The notes under the pieces: generated by a model
What the model was told of the DNA's origin: nothing
Seen by the model: only the letters and a program-made list of their open reading frames with translations
Database searches by the model: none
Assembly (NCBI GenBank): GCA_963848175.1
Contig: CAWKCO010000006.1
Span: 372,001-436,000 of the forward strand
Reading direction: 5' to 3'
Source: JAMZMI01 sp963848175
GTDB lineage: Bacteria > Bacteroidota > Bacteroidia > Cytophagales > Cyclobacteriaceae
DNA: 64,000 bases
Made by a program: the position numbers and the translations under genes
In this document: piece by piece, positions 30,747 to 40,540 of the stretch
How the letters are laid out: every line of letters begins with the position of its first letter
Numbering within the stretch: the first letter of the stretch is position 1

Positions 30747-30776
30747 TTGAGGATAAAATCCTTCAATTACCTTTGT
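30747..30776 (+). promoter_or_regulatory. Bacteroidota-type promoter upstream of the secreted phosphoesterase gene
   Basis: TTG at 30747-30749, a 19-base spacer and TACCTTTG at 30769-30776 fit the TTG-N19-TAnnTTTG pattern. The gene starts at 30843. Confidence 0.5.
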
Positions 30777-30842
30777 TATGACGCTTTTACGAATGGATCC
30801 TAAAACAATCAAAAGGTAAAAAGATGCACTAACATCAGAAAA

Positions 30843-33800
30843 ATGTCCCAAATGCCTTTTCGCCTGGTGCTTTTAAAAGCGCTTTTTTTTGCGATCGTTA
30901 TGTGCTCGAACACAGTAGTTTTTTCCCAAGAATTTAATTTGGATTGGACGCCGGTAGACTCTGTTAACAAGGAAATAAGTTCAGTCGGTCAAAGTGTATC
31001 AAACCACCACGCCTAATCCCAAAGGTTCGCCATTCAAGGCGTTTTATGCCGAAATAGATGCAACCGATGACAATATTCGGTTCAAAGCGGCCTTGGCTAC
31101 AGGTACGAGCCTCACTCCGCAGGCTTTTAGCACCAGAGAAGAAGATGAAGTTTACGTAGCGATCAATGCGGGATTTTTTGGAGGAAATGTTTCCTACAGT
31201 TTGGTGATGGAGGAAGGCAAGAGCTTATACCAAATATCAGGCTTGTCGCGACCTTACAATGGTGGTAGTCACAATATTATCCTACTCGTGGTGCATTTGG
31301 CATCCTTAGCAATGGTCAGCCAGATGTAGCGTGGGTTTACAATCGAAATGGGCAACCAAGCCCCTTACGCATATCCAAGTTCCAAGTCCAAATGCTTTCA
31401 ATACTGCTCCACAGCCAGTGCCCAATGCAAGATTTTCCTGCGGGCGGAAGTTTATGGGATGTAGCTACAGCCGTTGGGGGCTCACCTGTCTTGGTAGAAA
31501 ATGGAGCAATCAATGTAACTGACGATGAAGAACTAATTGATGTTGGAAATAACACCTACCAGCCAAGAACGGCGATTGGCTATACGGCGGATCAAAAAGT
31601 GATCTTATTGGTGGTAGATGGTCGGGCTACTTCGTGAGCGTTGGGGCTACTTTACCAGAGATGGCTCAAATCATGATCGAACTGGGTGCGGTAGAAGCCC
31701 TCAATCTTGACGGAGGAGGTTCTTCAGCCATGGTTGCCAATGATCAATTGATCAACAAACCTAGTGATGGGAGCATGCGTGCGGTTCCATCGGCATTTTT
31801 AGTTATGCAAAAAAGAAAAACACTTGATACGGACAATGCACAGGCTATGCGGAAGTGAATGGAAGTTGGTTGGAGACGGCCAACAATGGTTTTTATGGAG
31901 ACTTCAAAGGCACGATACAAGTCTCCAGGCGATGGCAGTAGCTATGCTGCCTATAGTTTCAAGGATTTGACGCCTGCTCAGTATGAGGTCACGGCATGGT
32001 GGGTGCCATCAAGCAATAGATCTAAAGAAACACCCTATATCATTGCTAGAGCTGGCTTGCCAAATGATACCATCAGAGTGGATCAGTCGGTTGCGGCTGG
32101 AGCCAATAAATTCAATGTCATTGGAACTTTTCATCTAGGACCAAATGATTCGCTATTTGTCTCGGATATGGTGTCGGATGGAGGCCTGGTGACTGTAGAT
32201 GCGATACAGTTAAAAAAAGTCGCTGAGAGCAAACCGTCTCTTTCTTTTGACAGGATCAAGCCACGGGAAATTTTTTGAGAGGACAAACATTGGAACTTCA
32301 ACTTACAGCTAAATCTCCAAATTCAGGAATCAATCTTGAGAATCTGACTATCACTGTTTCTGATGGTACTCAATCCGACTCAGCAAATTTCATTTGATGA
32401 TTAATGGATGCTCTTTCTTTTACTAAGGACTTTTCTTATGATTTGCAATAGCAATAGCGAACAGTTGGTTTTCACTTTTACCGTTACCGATGATGAAGGC
32501 AATGAAGCCATTCAAACGTACACTGCCAATCTGCGTCCTTTCACTATTACTTTTTCTCCAGACGTAGACGCTTTGGATGTGGTTACAGGCCAAGAGGTGG
32601 TTCTTAATATCTCCGCAGTTTTACCAGAGAATGCGACAAGCTACGTTTGCGTACTTTGACGACTTTTCAAAACCAATGAAGGAGAAGAAGTGCAGGTTGG
32701 AGAAGTGGTGGAGCTGTCAGGAGCTGCCATGAATGAGCTGGTGACTTACACTGTGGTGGATCGTGCCAATCAGGAAGTGACGTTGAGACTAGAAATAGAA
32801 ACCAGCGAAGGTGAAAAAGGAGATCGTGAGATTGTGCTCAAAACCTCCGCTGCAAAAGGTGATTTGAGAATAGCCGTAATCAGTGATTTTAACGGAAGCT
32901 TTGGTGAAGTGAAATATGAAAAGCGTGTGACTGATTTGATTACAAGTATGCCAGATTATGCACCTGACTTTGTGATTTGTGGTGGTGACATGATCGCTGG
33001 TCAGTCGAGTTCGCTTACTGCAGCTCAGGTAGATGCTATGTGGGCAGGTTTTGAGGAGGCTATCGCCGCACCATTGCGAGCTGCCAATATTCCTTTTGCC
33101 TTTACTATGGGAAACCACGATGCGGCCATTGATGTGGACAAACAAGCTGCAGAAAGATATTGGAATGTGAAAGCACATTTTCCAGGGTACTATCCAGTAG
33201 ACACAACGCATTACCCTTTTTATCAGTCATTTTTGGAGAAAGAAAACGGTGACATCTTCATGGTGGCGTGGGATGCTTCGGATGCAAATCTTTCTCAAAG
33301 CGAGCTAGACTGGGTGCGGGCACAGTTTGAGAGTACTACTGCTCAAAATGCAAAATATAGATTTATTATTGGTCACTTGCCACTTTATGCTGTAGCGGCA
33401 GAGCGCAATGGGTCAGGCAATGTACTCAGCAATGCAGACGCTTTGCATGAAATGATGGAGGAGCTGGACGTACACACATACTTCAGTGGCCACCATCATG
33501 CATATTATCCTGCTAAGCGCGGAACTGTGGACTTGATGAATGCTGGAGCCACTGGCCCAGGGGCAAGACAATTGCTCAGCACCAACGATCCAGCTTTTAA
33601 CACATTTACACTAATTGATGTGTTTTTAGATCAAGACACACTCATCTACAATACTTTTGAATTGCCTACGACCTTGCCCGAAAAACTGCCATTGGTAGAC
33701 GAAAATATTCTTCCTCAGATCATAGAAGGCTTCAATGGCTTTTTGATCAGAAGAGACCTTCCTACTAACAATGCAGGTTCTGGAAACCTTTCGCCTTTGC

Positions 33801-36303
33801 ATCTCAACAGAGGACTTAGCTCAGAGGCCAGTGGTCTGGTAAGTACTGAGCATTTGTCCAATGACCAACTAAAGGTTTCTGGAAGTTATGAAGCACTCGA
33901 AGGCGCATTGGCAAGCGGAGAAAATGCTATTGGGATTTACCAAGGTCAGCACTACGGTCAAGGGGAATTGGCATTTGAAGTAAATGTAGTTGCGAGCACT
34001 ACGAAATCAGGAACTTTTGAAACGACCATTCCGCTAGACGGTAAAGCCAGAGATTTATTTGCAGTAGGTGCTTACTATGTTTTGATCAAAACAGATAAAT
34101 ATCCCGAAGGTGAGCTAAGAGGCCAGATATATGCCAAAGGCAATCAACCGCCTAATGCCCCAGCCTTTTTGACTCAGAGCAGTGCTGAAGAGATTTTAAT
34201 CAGAGACAATCAAGGGGTTTTCCCTGTAAAGTGGGAAGAAGCCCAAGACCCAGAGCGAAATCCCCTCACTTACACCTATCAATTGTCATTAGATGAAAAC
34301 TTTGAAGATATTTTAGTGAATGAGGCTACCGGACGAACAAATTTCTATCAGTTGCTGACAGAAGGTAAACTAATAGAATATTTGAAGCAATCGGATGCCA
34401 ATGCCACAGGAGGCACTTTCTACCAGCGAGTGGTCACCAGCGATGGTAGTAACGTGACCGTAGGCTCGGCAAATCCTGTTTTTGTGAAAATCACGGATGA
34501 ACCTGCCGAAGGTCCAATACAGATTTTGGCACCAGATTATACCTTCAATGAAAATTTTGAAGTTTTCACTACGGCCTCAAACGGTCATGGAATAGCAGTG
34601 GACAAAAACGGAAGAATCTGGCATGGATCTTTTGCCTCTGGCGGTGGTTTTAGGGTTACCAACCCCGATGGAACGGCTCACCAACTTGCCTCTCAGGCCT
34701 TGACTTACTCCAGTGCCGATTTACCTGCCGTTAGCAGTTTCAAGTACAAAGAAGAAACCATATCGGTCGGAAACATTCGCGGTATGGGCGCAGATGAGGA
34801 AGGCTTTGTGCTAATTGTTATATCAGATTCCCATCTTTATTGTTTTGATCCGGATTCGGGACAGCCTGTAGCTCGATGGAAAGGGCCACTCAGTTTCACA
34901 AACCCCACCGTGGATGCGCAAGGGCGTGTTTTTGTAGCATCAGTTGTTGGCAACAAACAATATCTTTTGCAGAGAAACGGAGACACCTACGAAGTGGTCG
35001 TTGGTGGTCAAGACGCTGACAAGGATGAGAAACCTGACGGGTTCGGCTTGGATGGACGAGAACTTTCCAGAAGTTCGGCCATTGCTAAAAATGGAAAATG
35101 GATTTTGATGCCAGCCAATTCTGGAAACAAAATATATGTTTATAAAAGTGAAAACGGTGTGGACTTTGAAGCTCATGAAACCATCGAATCTGTATCACAA
35201 GGAGGCACTAACTCGATTACTTCTGGAGACAATGGACAGTTTTGGTATCTCAACAATCGCTCTTCGCTACCGCCAATGCTTGTTTTCAGAGATTTTGAAA
35301 ATCAGTTGTCATGGTCTCTTCCGCTTAATGAAATAACCAGTTCAGATCAGCGAGGCTTGGCATTTTCCTCGGATCGCAAAAATCTGTACACGGTAAGTTC
35401 TGCCGATGGGTCAGTGATCAATTATCGTCTGCCGAGCGAAGGAATGGGCATGATACCTACGTACTCCGTGGATCAACTTGCCACGCGAAGTAGCACTGGC
35501 ACACCAGACTCATTGGGAGTATATGCACGGGTGACGGGCTTGGTACAGAGTATCAACTTCAATGAAAATGGAGTAGATGTTTCTTTCGGTACCAATGGCA
35601 AAGGAATGGTTGCCTATCGCCAAAAGTCAAAGCAGAGTGTGTCCATAGGTGATGCTGTAGCAGTAGTTGGTTCCGTTTCTGAAGCATCGGGTTTGATCAC
35701 AATAGTTTATGACTCATTGAGGATCACAAATGTGGGTGCGCAAATCACCTACAAACCCATAACGACCCTAGACAAAACATTGGAATCATTACCAGTGACC
35801 CTTGCGGGTCTAAAGTTGAAAAATGTTGCAGACTGGACAAATACTGGAAACGAAATAGGTTTTGAGGTACTGACCGAAAACAATACCCGTCTATATATAG
35901 ATGCGCAAGCTCCTGCATTTGCAGAAAACCCTCCTAATGCGACTTTCGAGGTGTATGGTGTGGTGAGAAAATCGACAGTGAATTCAGACGAATGGGCTTT
36001 GTGGGTAGAAGGTATTGGTTCGGGTTCGCTCAGCCTTTCGGAGATCAAGTCCCAGTTTGTTTTTAGTCCAAACCCTGTCACAGCAGCGGAAGGGTTTAAA
36101 CTCAACGTTTCATCTACTCTCCTAGCAGGCAATGCTACAACATTTCAAAATGAGAGATGTGGCAGGCAAGCAGGTAGCAACTAAATGTGGAAAGAAAGAG
36201 CAGTGAAGACTGGGCCGTAAATATGGAAAATCTTCCAAAAGGGATTTACTTTTTGACGGTGTCTGGTGATGGTTTTTCTATCACTGAGCGTCTTATTAAA
36301 TAA
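30843..36303 (+). CDS. Secreted multidomain phosphodiester glycosidase / metallophosphoesterase with T9SS tail (frameshifted)
   Basis: Joined over several frame changes (near 30990, 31290, 31420, 31635, 31850, 32270-32700 and 36165) this encodes about 1,800 residues. Order: signal peptide; phosphodiester-glycosidase domain (INAGFFGGNVSY, GGSPVLVENG, RTAIGYTADQKVILLVVDGR, ALNLDGGGSSAMV); golvesin/Xly-type module (YEVTAWWVPSSNR); calcineurin-like phosphoesterase in the intact 1,164-codon part from 32690 (RIAVISDFNG, CGGDMIAG, MGNHDAA, FIIGHLPLY, YFSGHHHAYY); a CHRD-like domain (GELRGQIY); a propeller-like region; and a T9SS tail (FVFSPNPVTA...GIYFLTVSGDGFSITERLIK). It probably acts at the cell surface on phosphodiesters of glycans or lipids; the substrate is unknown. 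Confidence 0.82.
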
Positions 36304-36311
36304 GATAGAGC

Positions 36312-36347
36312 AAATCTGCCGGGTGTAAAAGCGCACTCGGCAGATTT
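36312..36347. terminator. Bidirectional terminator
   Basis: AAATCTGCCG (36312-36321) pairs with CGGCAGATTT (36338-36347), followed by a T-rich stretch, between two convergent genes. Confidence 0.75.
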
Positions 36348-36745
36348 TATTTACTCTCAGTCTGTGCCTTCTTCAGCTTCTCCAAAAATTTCTCATTGTT
36401 TTCACGAGCATCTTTAAAAGCCACAAATTTACCTTCACATCGCAAAGTCAGCTTTTCGCCAAATTCTATTTTCAGCTCTGAATAGGGCATCACCCAGGCG
36501 TATGCTTCCAATTTCAAGCGAAAGTGTAACAAAATCCCCTTGGGTCGTAGCTCAATGTTGGCATAGGTGCGGTAGTGGTTTGGGTTTAAGTATTCTTCAT
36601 ACTCCTTGCTGATGCTTTCAATTACCATTCGCTTTGAGCCGATACCACCCATTTTCCATCGCTGACGAAAGCTATAGGGCTTTCCTGTCAGCAAATCAAT
36701 CTGGCGGATGGTTTCCTTATTGTTATAGGTCGTTTCGAGGATCAT
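36347..36745 (-). CDS. Conserved-looking hypothetical protein, 132 aa
   Basis: I do not recognise the family. The protein is soluble, has no signal peptide, is rich in charged residues and alternates strands (RTYANIELRPKGILLHFRLK, YAWVMPYSELKIEFGEKL) with a helical lysine-rich C-terminus (ARENNEKFLEKLKKAQTE). Base composition is like its neighbours. It stands alone between two terminators or spacers. Confidence 0.7.
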   Translation of the reverse strand: MILETTYNNKETIRQIDLLTGKPYSFRQRWKMGGIGSKRMVIESISKEYEEYLNPNHYRTYANIELRPKGILLHFRLKLEAYAWVMPYSELKIEFGEKLTLRCEGKFVAFKDARENNEKFLEKLKKAQTESK

Positions 36746-37014
36746 ATTGTTTTAACAAAAACGGAAGATAATCTGTTTCGCCGTTTGTTTAAAAGATTTA
36801 TTTGTGATTGACTTCCCCAGATTTTAGTAACATCATAAAAACACGCTCACATGTTCGGCTCGCGATCTGATGCAGTTGATCCTTGGCATACTTGGCTTTA
36901 CTGTGATTTATGTAACTATTGACCAAGCTTGTGTAACACATCAGGGTTCAATTAGAACAACATTTGCATTTAGGATTGGCCATAGACTTCCGGCCAACTC
37001 CATCTCTAAGAATT

Positions 37015-37593
37015 ATGAAATCAAATTATCTATTATTAATTGCCGTTTTATTTATTACCAGTTTTGCACAGGCGCAACATGCCAACATTGGTATCAAAGG
37101 AGGCTTGAATGCCTATACCATTGATGGAGACAATGTCGGTAATAATGACATCAAATACAGCTATCATTTTGGGTTGCTCAGTCATTTTCACATGACATCA
37201 AAATTTGCGCTTCAACCAGAAATCGTTTATTCTGTGCAGGGAAGCCAAAACGATAAAATTGATTCAAAGCTCAATTTGAATTATGTCAATATCCCGTTGC
37301 TTTTTCAATACATGTTTGACAATGGCTTCAGACTTCAGGCTGGACCTCAGCTTGGGATTTTGGTCAATGCCAAATCTGAGTCTGGTAGTACCAGTACAGA
37401 TGTTACGGACAATTTCAAAAGCACTGATATTTCTCTGACGGCAGGTCTGAGCTATGTGAAGCCTTCTACCGGTTTTGGTTTTGATCTTCGCTACAATCAT
37501 GGATTGACCCAAATCAATGACGGCACACCAGGCAGTGCCTACAATAGAGGTGTGCAATTGGGATTATTCTATCTTTTTCAGCACAAATCGTAA
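37015..37593 (+). CDS. PorT-like outer-membrane beta-barrel protein
   Basis: The ATG at 37015 gives a clean signal peptide, MKSNYLLLIAVLFITSFAQA, cut before QHANIGIKGGLN. The mature part of about 172 residues follows the OMP_b-brl_2 pattern of alternating strands: FALQPEIVYSVQGSQ, LNLNYVNIPLLFQYMF, FRLQAGPQLGILVNAKS, DISLTAGLSYVKPSTGFGFDLRYNHGL, ending VQLGLFYLFQHKS. A longer in-frame start at 36964 would bury the signal. Members sit in the outer membrane; specific function is unknown. Confidence 0.85.
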   Translation: MKSNYLLLIAVLFITSFAQAQHANIGIKGGLNAYTIDGDNVGNNDIKYSYHFGLLSHFHMTSKFALQPEIVYSVQGSQNDKIDSKLNLNYVNIPLLFQYMFDNGFRLQAGPQLGILVNAKSESGSTSTDVTDNFKSTDISLTAGLSYVKPSTGFGFDLRYNHGLTQINDGTPGSAYNRGVQLGLFYLFQHKS

Positions 37594-37601
37594 TCCCTGA
37601 A

Positions 37602-37630
37602 GCAATTCGATAGCGCTGCTGTCGAATTGC
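37602..37630 (+). terminator. Hairpin downstream of the beta-barrel gene
   Basis: GCAATTCGA (37602-37610) pairs with TCGAATTGC (37622-37630). There is no clear T tract. Confidence 0.5.
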
Positions 37631-37685
37631 CTAATTACATATCGCTACAAATTCTCTTTCCTTTATCAACTTAAAACTTTATTTT

Positions 37686-37859
37686 ATGAAATCACCTTCT
37701 GCTCCTAATAGAATGATTTGGATTATCGGTTTGATCAGTGGCATCTTGGGCATTATTGGCCACTATGTGCATGTTGAGATTCTGTCCGAATACAATTACA
37801 TATTATTGCTGATTGGCTTTGTGTTGTTGGCCGTGGGTACAACATTCCGAGGGGTATAG
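37686..37859 (+). CDS. Small two-helix membrane protein, 57 aa
   Basis: ATG 37686 opens MKSPSAPNRMIWIIGLISG, with a first hydrophobic helix over about residues 11-27 and a second over about 38-53 (YILLLIGFVLLAVGTTF), then the stop at 37857-37859. The short loop between the helices is EILSEYN. I do not know a named family, but small proteins of this shape are frequent in Bacteroidota. A purine-poor upstream region makes the ribosome site uncertain. Confidence 0.55.
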   Translation: MKSPSAPNRMIWIIGLISGILGIIGHYVHVEILSEYNYILLLIGFVLLAVGTTFRGV

Positions 37860-37915
37860 CATCTTATACCTTCTCTGAAGGGATAGCAATTTCATCCCCA
37901 GAGGTTTTAACAAGT

Positions 37916-37934
37916 CTACATCCTCAGGATGTAG
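37916..37934. repeat. Perfect 8-bp hairpin
   Basis: CTACATCC and GGATGTAG flank a TCA loop in the 270-base gap before pbpC. It may end the transcript of the small membrane protein gene. The rest of 37860-38130 shows nothing I can support. Confidence 0.4.
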
Positions 37935-38130
37935 ATGTTTTAACCCAGAGTTGTCATAGTGCAGTGCCTGTCTGATACTTTGAATGCACCGGCAGAAAAG
38001 CTACTTTTATCATCATCAAAAAAGCTCGGAGGCAACAGCATCTGGTTAGGCAAAATTGGAGTAAATGATAGAACAACCATCAGCTGTTCGAGCAAGGATT
38101 CTTTCCTCAGTTTTACCTTCACATATTACA

Positions 38131-40488
38131 CTACTCCACCACTTCAAATCGCTGTTTCACTTCATTGCCTTGATGATCTATGAGCGTGATCGTATGTTTT
38201 CCTTGTGTCGTGCTGATGCCCATTTGGTGCTGTCCAGACGTAGTGCCGAGATATTCCTGATCCAGATGCCAATGTAGCTGTGCATTGGGGTCTTCATGTG
38301 TCGCCTCAAAGATCGTCTGCCCTAGAAGGCCATCCTGCTCAAGAGGGATCTGCACGCGACTGTATTGACTTGGGTATATGAGCGCAAACATGGATTTGCT
38401 GTCTTTGGCCTCACAGTTATCACGAAATGTTGGCAAAGGCGCGTACTGTGGATGATACATTTGATAATACCACGACTGCACAGGTGGTAGGGCAAACCAC
38501 GAGACGGTTTTGATTTTTCCCATCGGATAGCAACTGCTATTCACTTGATAACGTTCGGTTTCATCCAGATGAATAAGCGTATGAAGTGTACAGCTTGTGT
38601 TTTGCAGCATATAGCTTGGTAGTGAAATGATGTTGGTTTCAGGGCAAATTTTACTGGCTAGCATGCCGCTCTTAGTACATATATTTTGTGGCGTACCAAA
38701 GGATTCCTGTAGGATAGAAGCTCCACCAACAAGACTAAAAAGATCGAATAGTAAAGGAGCTGCTGCTCTTACACCCGTGAGCCCCGGACGGCCTTCTCCA
38801 TCGGCATTTCCTAGCCAAACACCGATCAAATATTGATCATTAAGCCCGATTGCCCATGCATCACGAAAACCAAAACTCGTCCCTGTTTTCCATGCAATTT
38901 CGCGTGAAGAAATAAACTGCTCCCAACCCTGTTCCTCTTCAGGTCGCTGGAGTGTTTGCAGTGCTTCGAATGTAAAACCAATGGAAGGGACTTTGAGATA
39001 ACCGTCCGCTTGGATCTCTGTAGATGGTGGTTCTTCGCGATGAGCGAGATAGTGATTTTCATGATAATCACTTCTGGAATAACCAGCATTTACAGGTCGG
39101 AATAAAAATTGCTGATAGGCACGAGCCATGCCAGCGTAAGCCGCACTCATTTCCCAAAGCGTACTCTCGGCACCTCCTAGCACAATAGATAAACCATAGT
39201 GCCCAGCTGGCTTGTCGAAGGAAGCAAAACCAATGGCCTTCATGTTTTGATGAAATTGCTCATAGCCATACTCCGTCAGGAGGTGAACAAAAGGCACATT
39301 GAGACTACTGGATAGCGCTTCATTGGCAGGTACAGCTCCACGGTATTTCTTGTCAAAATTTTTGGGAGCAAAGCCATTGTAAAAAATGGGGATATCAGGG
39401 ATGAGCTGCTGCGGATAGATCAGTGCCGCATCAAGCGACATGGCATAGAGGAACGGTTTGAGCAAACTACCTGGGCTTCTCCGAGCTGTGATAATGTCTA
39501 CGTGCTGGCCATGATCCCCAGCATTTTGAGAGTTGCCAATGTACGCCAACGCATTTCCCGAACGTAGATCCAGAATGATTGCAGCGGCATTGTTCACCTG
39601 GTTGGCAGCTTGCTCCTTGCTGTATTTATTCACCATCCTTGCGGCACGCACCTGCAGTTGAGCATCTAGTGTGGAAGATATGTTTGTGCCAATGTGGCCA
39701 TCCCTCATGCCACGATGCAGCAGGTGGTAGGCCTGATCGGGCAGGTCTTTGGTCTTTTGCGGTAAGGGTTCGGCTTGCGCCAAAACCAAATCTTCGGCAG
39801 ACAAGTAGCCATGCTGATGAATTTTTTGGAGTAGCTTATTTCTTTTAATCAAAAGTGCTTCCTGATTTTTTCCTGGAAAAATCGCTGAAGGGTTATTTGG
39901 TAAAATTGCCAAAGTGCAGATTTCTGCCCACGAAAGCAACGCGGGAGGTCTGCCGTAGTAGCGCCATGCCGCTGCACTCAACCCCACGATGTTGCCACCG
40001 AAGGGCGCATGATTGGCATGAGCGAGCAAAATTTCTCTTTTGCTGTATAAGGTTTCCATTTTCACGGCAGCAGCCAATTCTATGATTTTTTGAAGATAGG
40101 TCCGTGACTGATTGCCATAAGCCATCCGCACCGTCTGCATAGTGAGCGTACTTCCACCACTGACTATTTTCCCTTTCTTGATGTTTTGGTAAGATGCTCT
40201 TATGAGGCTGATAGGATTTATTCCCAAGTGAAAGTGAAAATATTCATCCTCAAATAGTTGAAGCGCAACTTTGAATTTGTCAGGAAGGCTGTCGGCTGGA
40301 GCAAAGCGCCACTGATGGTCTGCCGCGATGGCCGTACTCAGTAGTTGCCCATCACGAGACCATAGCGTGGTAGCATAAGGCACATCGAACAGTGGTTTGG
40401 GTAAGGGGATCAGCCAAAAAAGCAAAAGGAAAGCGCCCATCACAATGATGATCACTTTCCTTTTCTCTGTCCATTTTTCTTTCAACAT
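38131..40488 (-). CDS. pbpC: Penicillin-binding protein 1C
   Basis: PBP1C is a bifunctional peptidoglycan glycosyltransferase/transpeptidase anchored in the inner membrane. After a single TM helix (about residues 12-30), the GT51 domain shows EDEYFHFHLGINP and GGSTLTMQTVRM. The penicillin-binding domain has SPGSLLKPF (SxxK), SLNVPF (SxN) and KTGTSFGFRDAW (KTG). A C-terminal BiPBP_C domain ends near KQRFEVVE. Length of about 785 residues is normal. The ATG at 40488 is chosen; a GTG at 40497 is also possible. It follows the vWA gene by about 50 bases. The usual macroglobulin partner is at 8420-13966. Confidence 0.95.
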   Translation of the reverse strand: MLKEKWTEKRKVIIIVMGAFLLLFWLIPLPKPLFDVPYATTLWSRDGQLLSTAIAADHQWRFAPADSLPDKFKVALQLFEDEYFHFHLGINPISLIRASYQNIKKGKIVSGGSTLTMQTVRMAYGNQSRTYLQKIIELAAAVKMETLYSKREILLAHANHAPFGGNIVGLSAAAWRYYGRPPALLSWAEICTLAILPNNPSAIFPGKNQEALLIKRNKLLQKIHQHGYLSAEDLVLAQAEPLPQKTKDLPDQAYHLLHRGMRDGHIGTNISSTLDAQLQVRAARMVNKYSKEQAANQVNNAAAIILDLRSGNALAYIGNSQNAGDHGQHVDIITARRSPGSLLKPFLYAMSLDAALIYPQQLIPDIPIFYNGFAPKNFDKKYRGAVPANEALSSSLNVPFVHLLTEYGYEQFHQNMKAIGFASFDKPAGHYGLSIVLGGAESTLWEMSAAYAGMARAYQQFLFRPVNAGYSRSDYHENHYLAHREEPPSTEIQADGYLKVPSIGFTFEALQTLQRPEEEQGWEQFISSREIAWKTGTSFGFRDAWAIGLNDQYLIGVWLGNADGEGRPGLTGVRAAAPLLFDLFSLVGGASILQESFGTPQNICTKSGMLASKICPETNIISLPSYMLQNTSCTLHTLIHLDETERYQVNSSCYPMGKIKTVSWFALPPVQSWYYQMYHPQYAPLPTFRDNCEAKDSKSMFALIYPSQYSRVQIPLEQDGLLGQTIFEATHEDPNAQLHWHLDQEYLGTTSGQHQMGISTTQGKHTITLIDHQGNEVKQRFEVVE

Positions 40489-40540
40489 CTTTGGCACTTT
40501 TGACTTGGAGCGAAATTAAGGCATTGCCAAATCAAAAACC

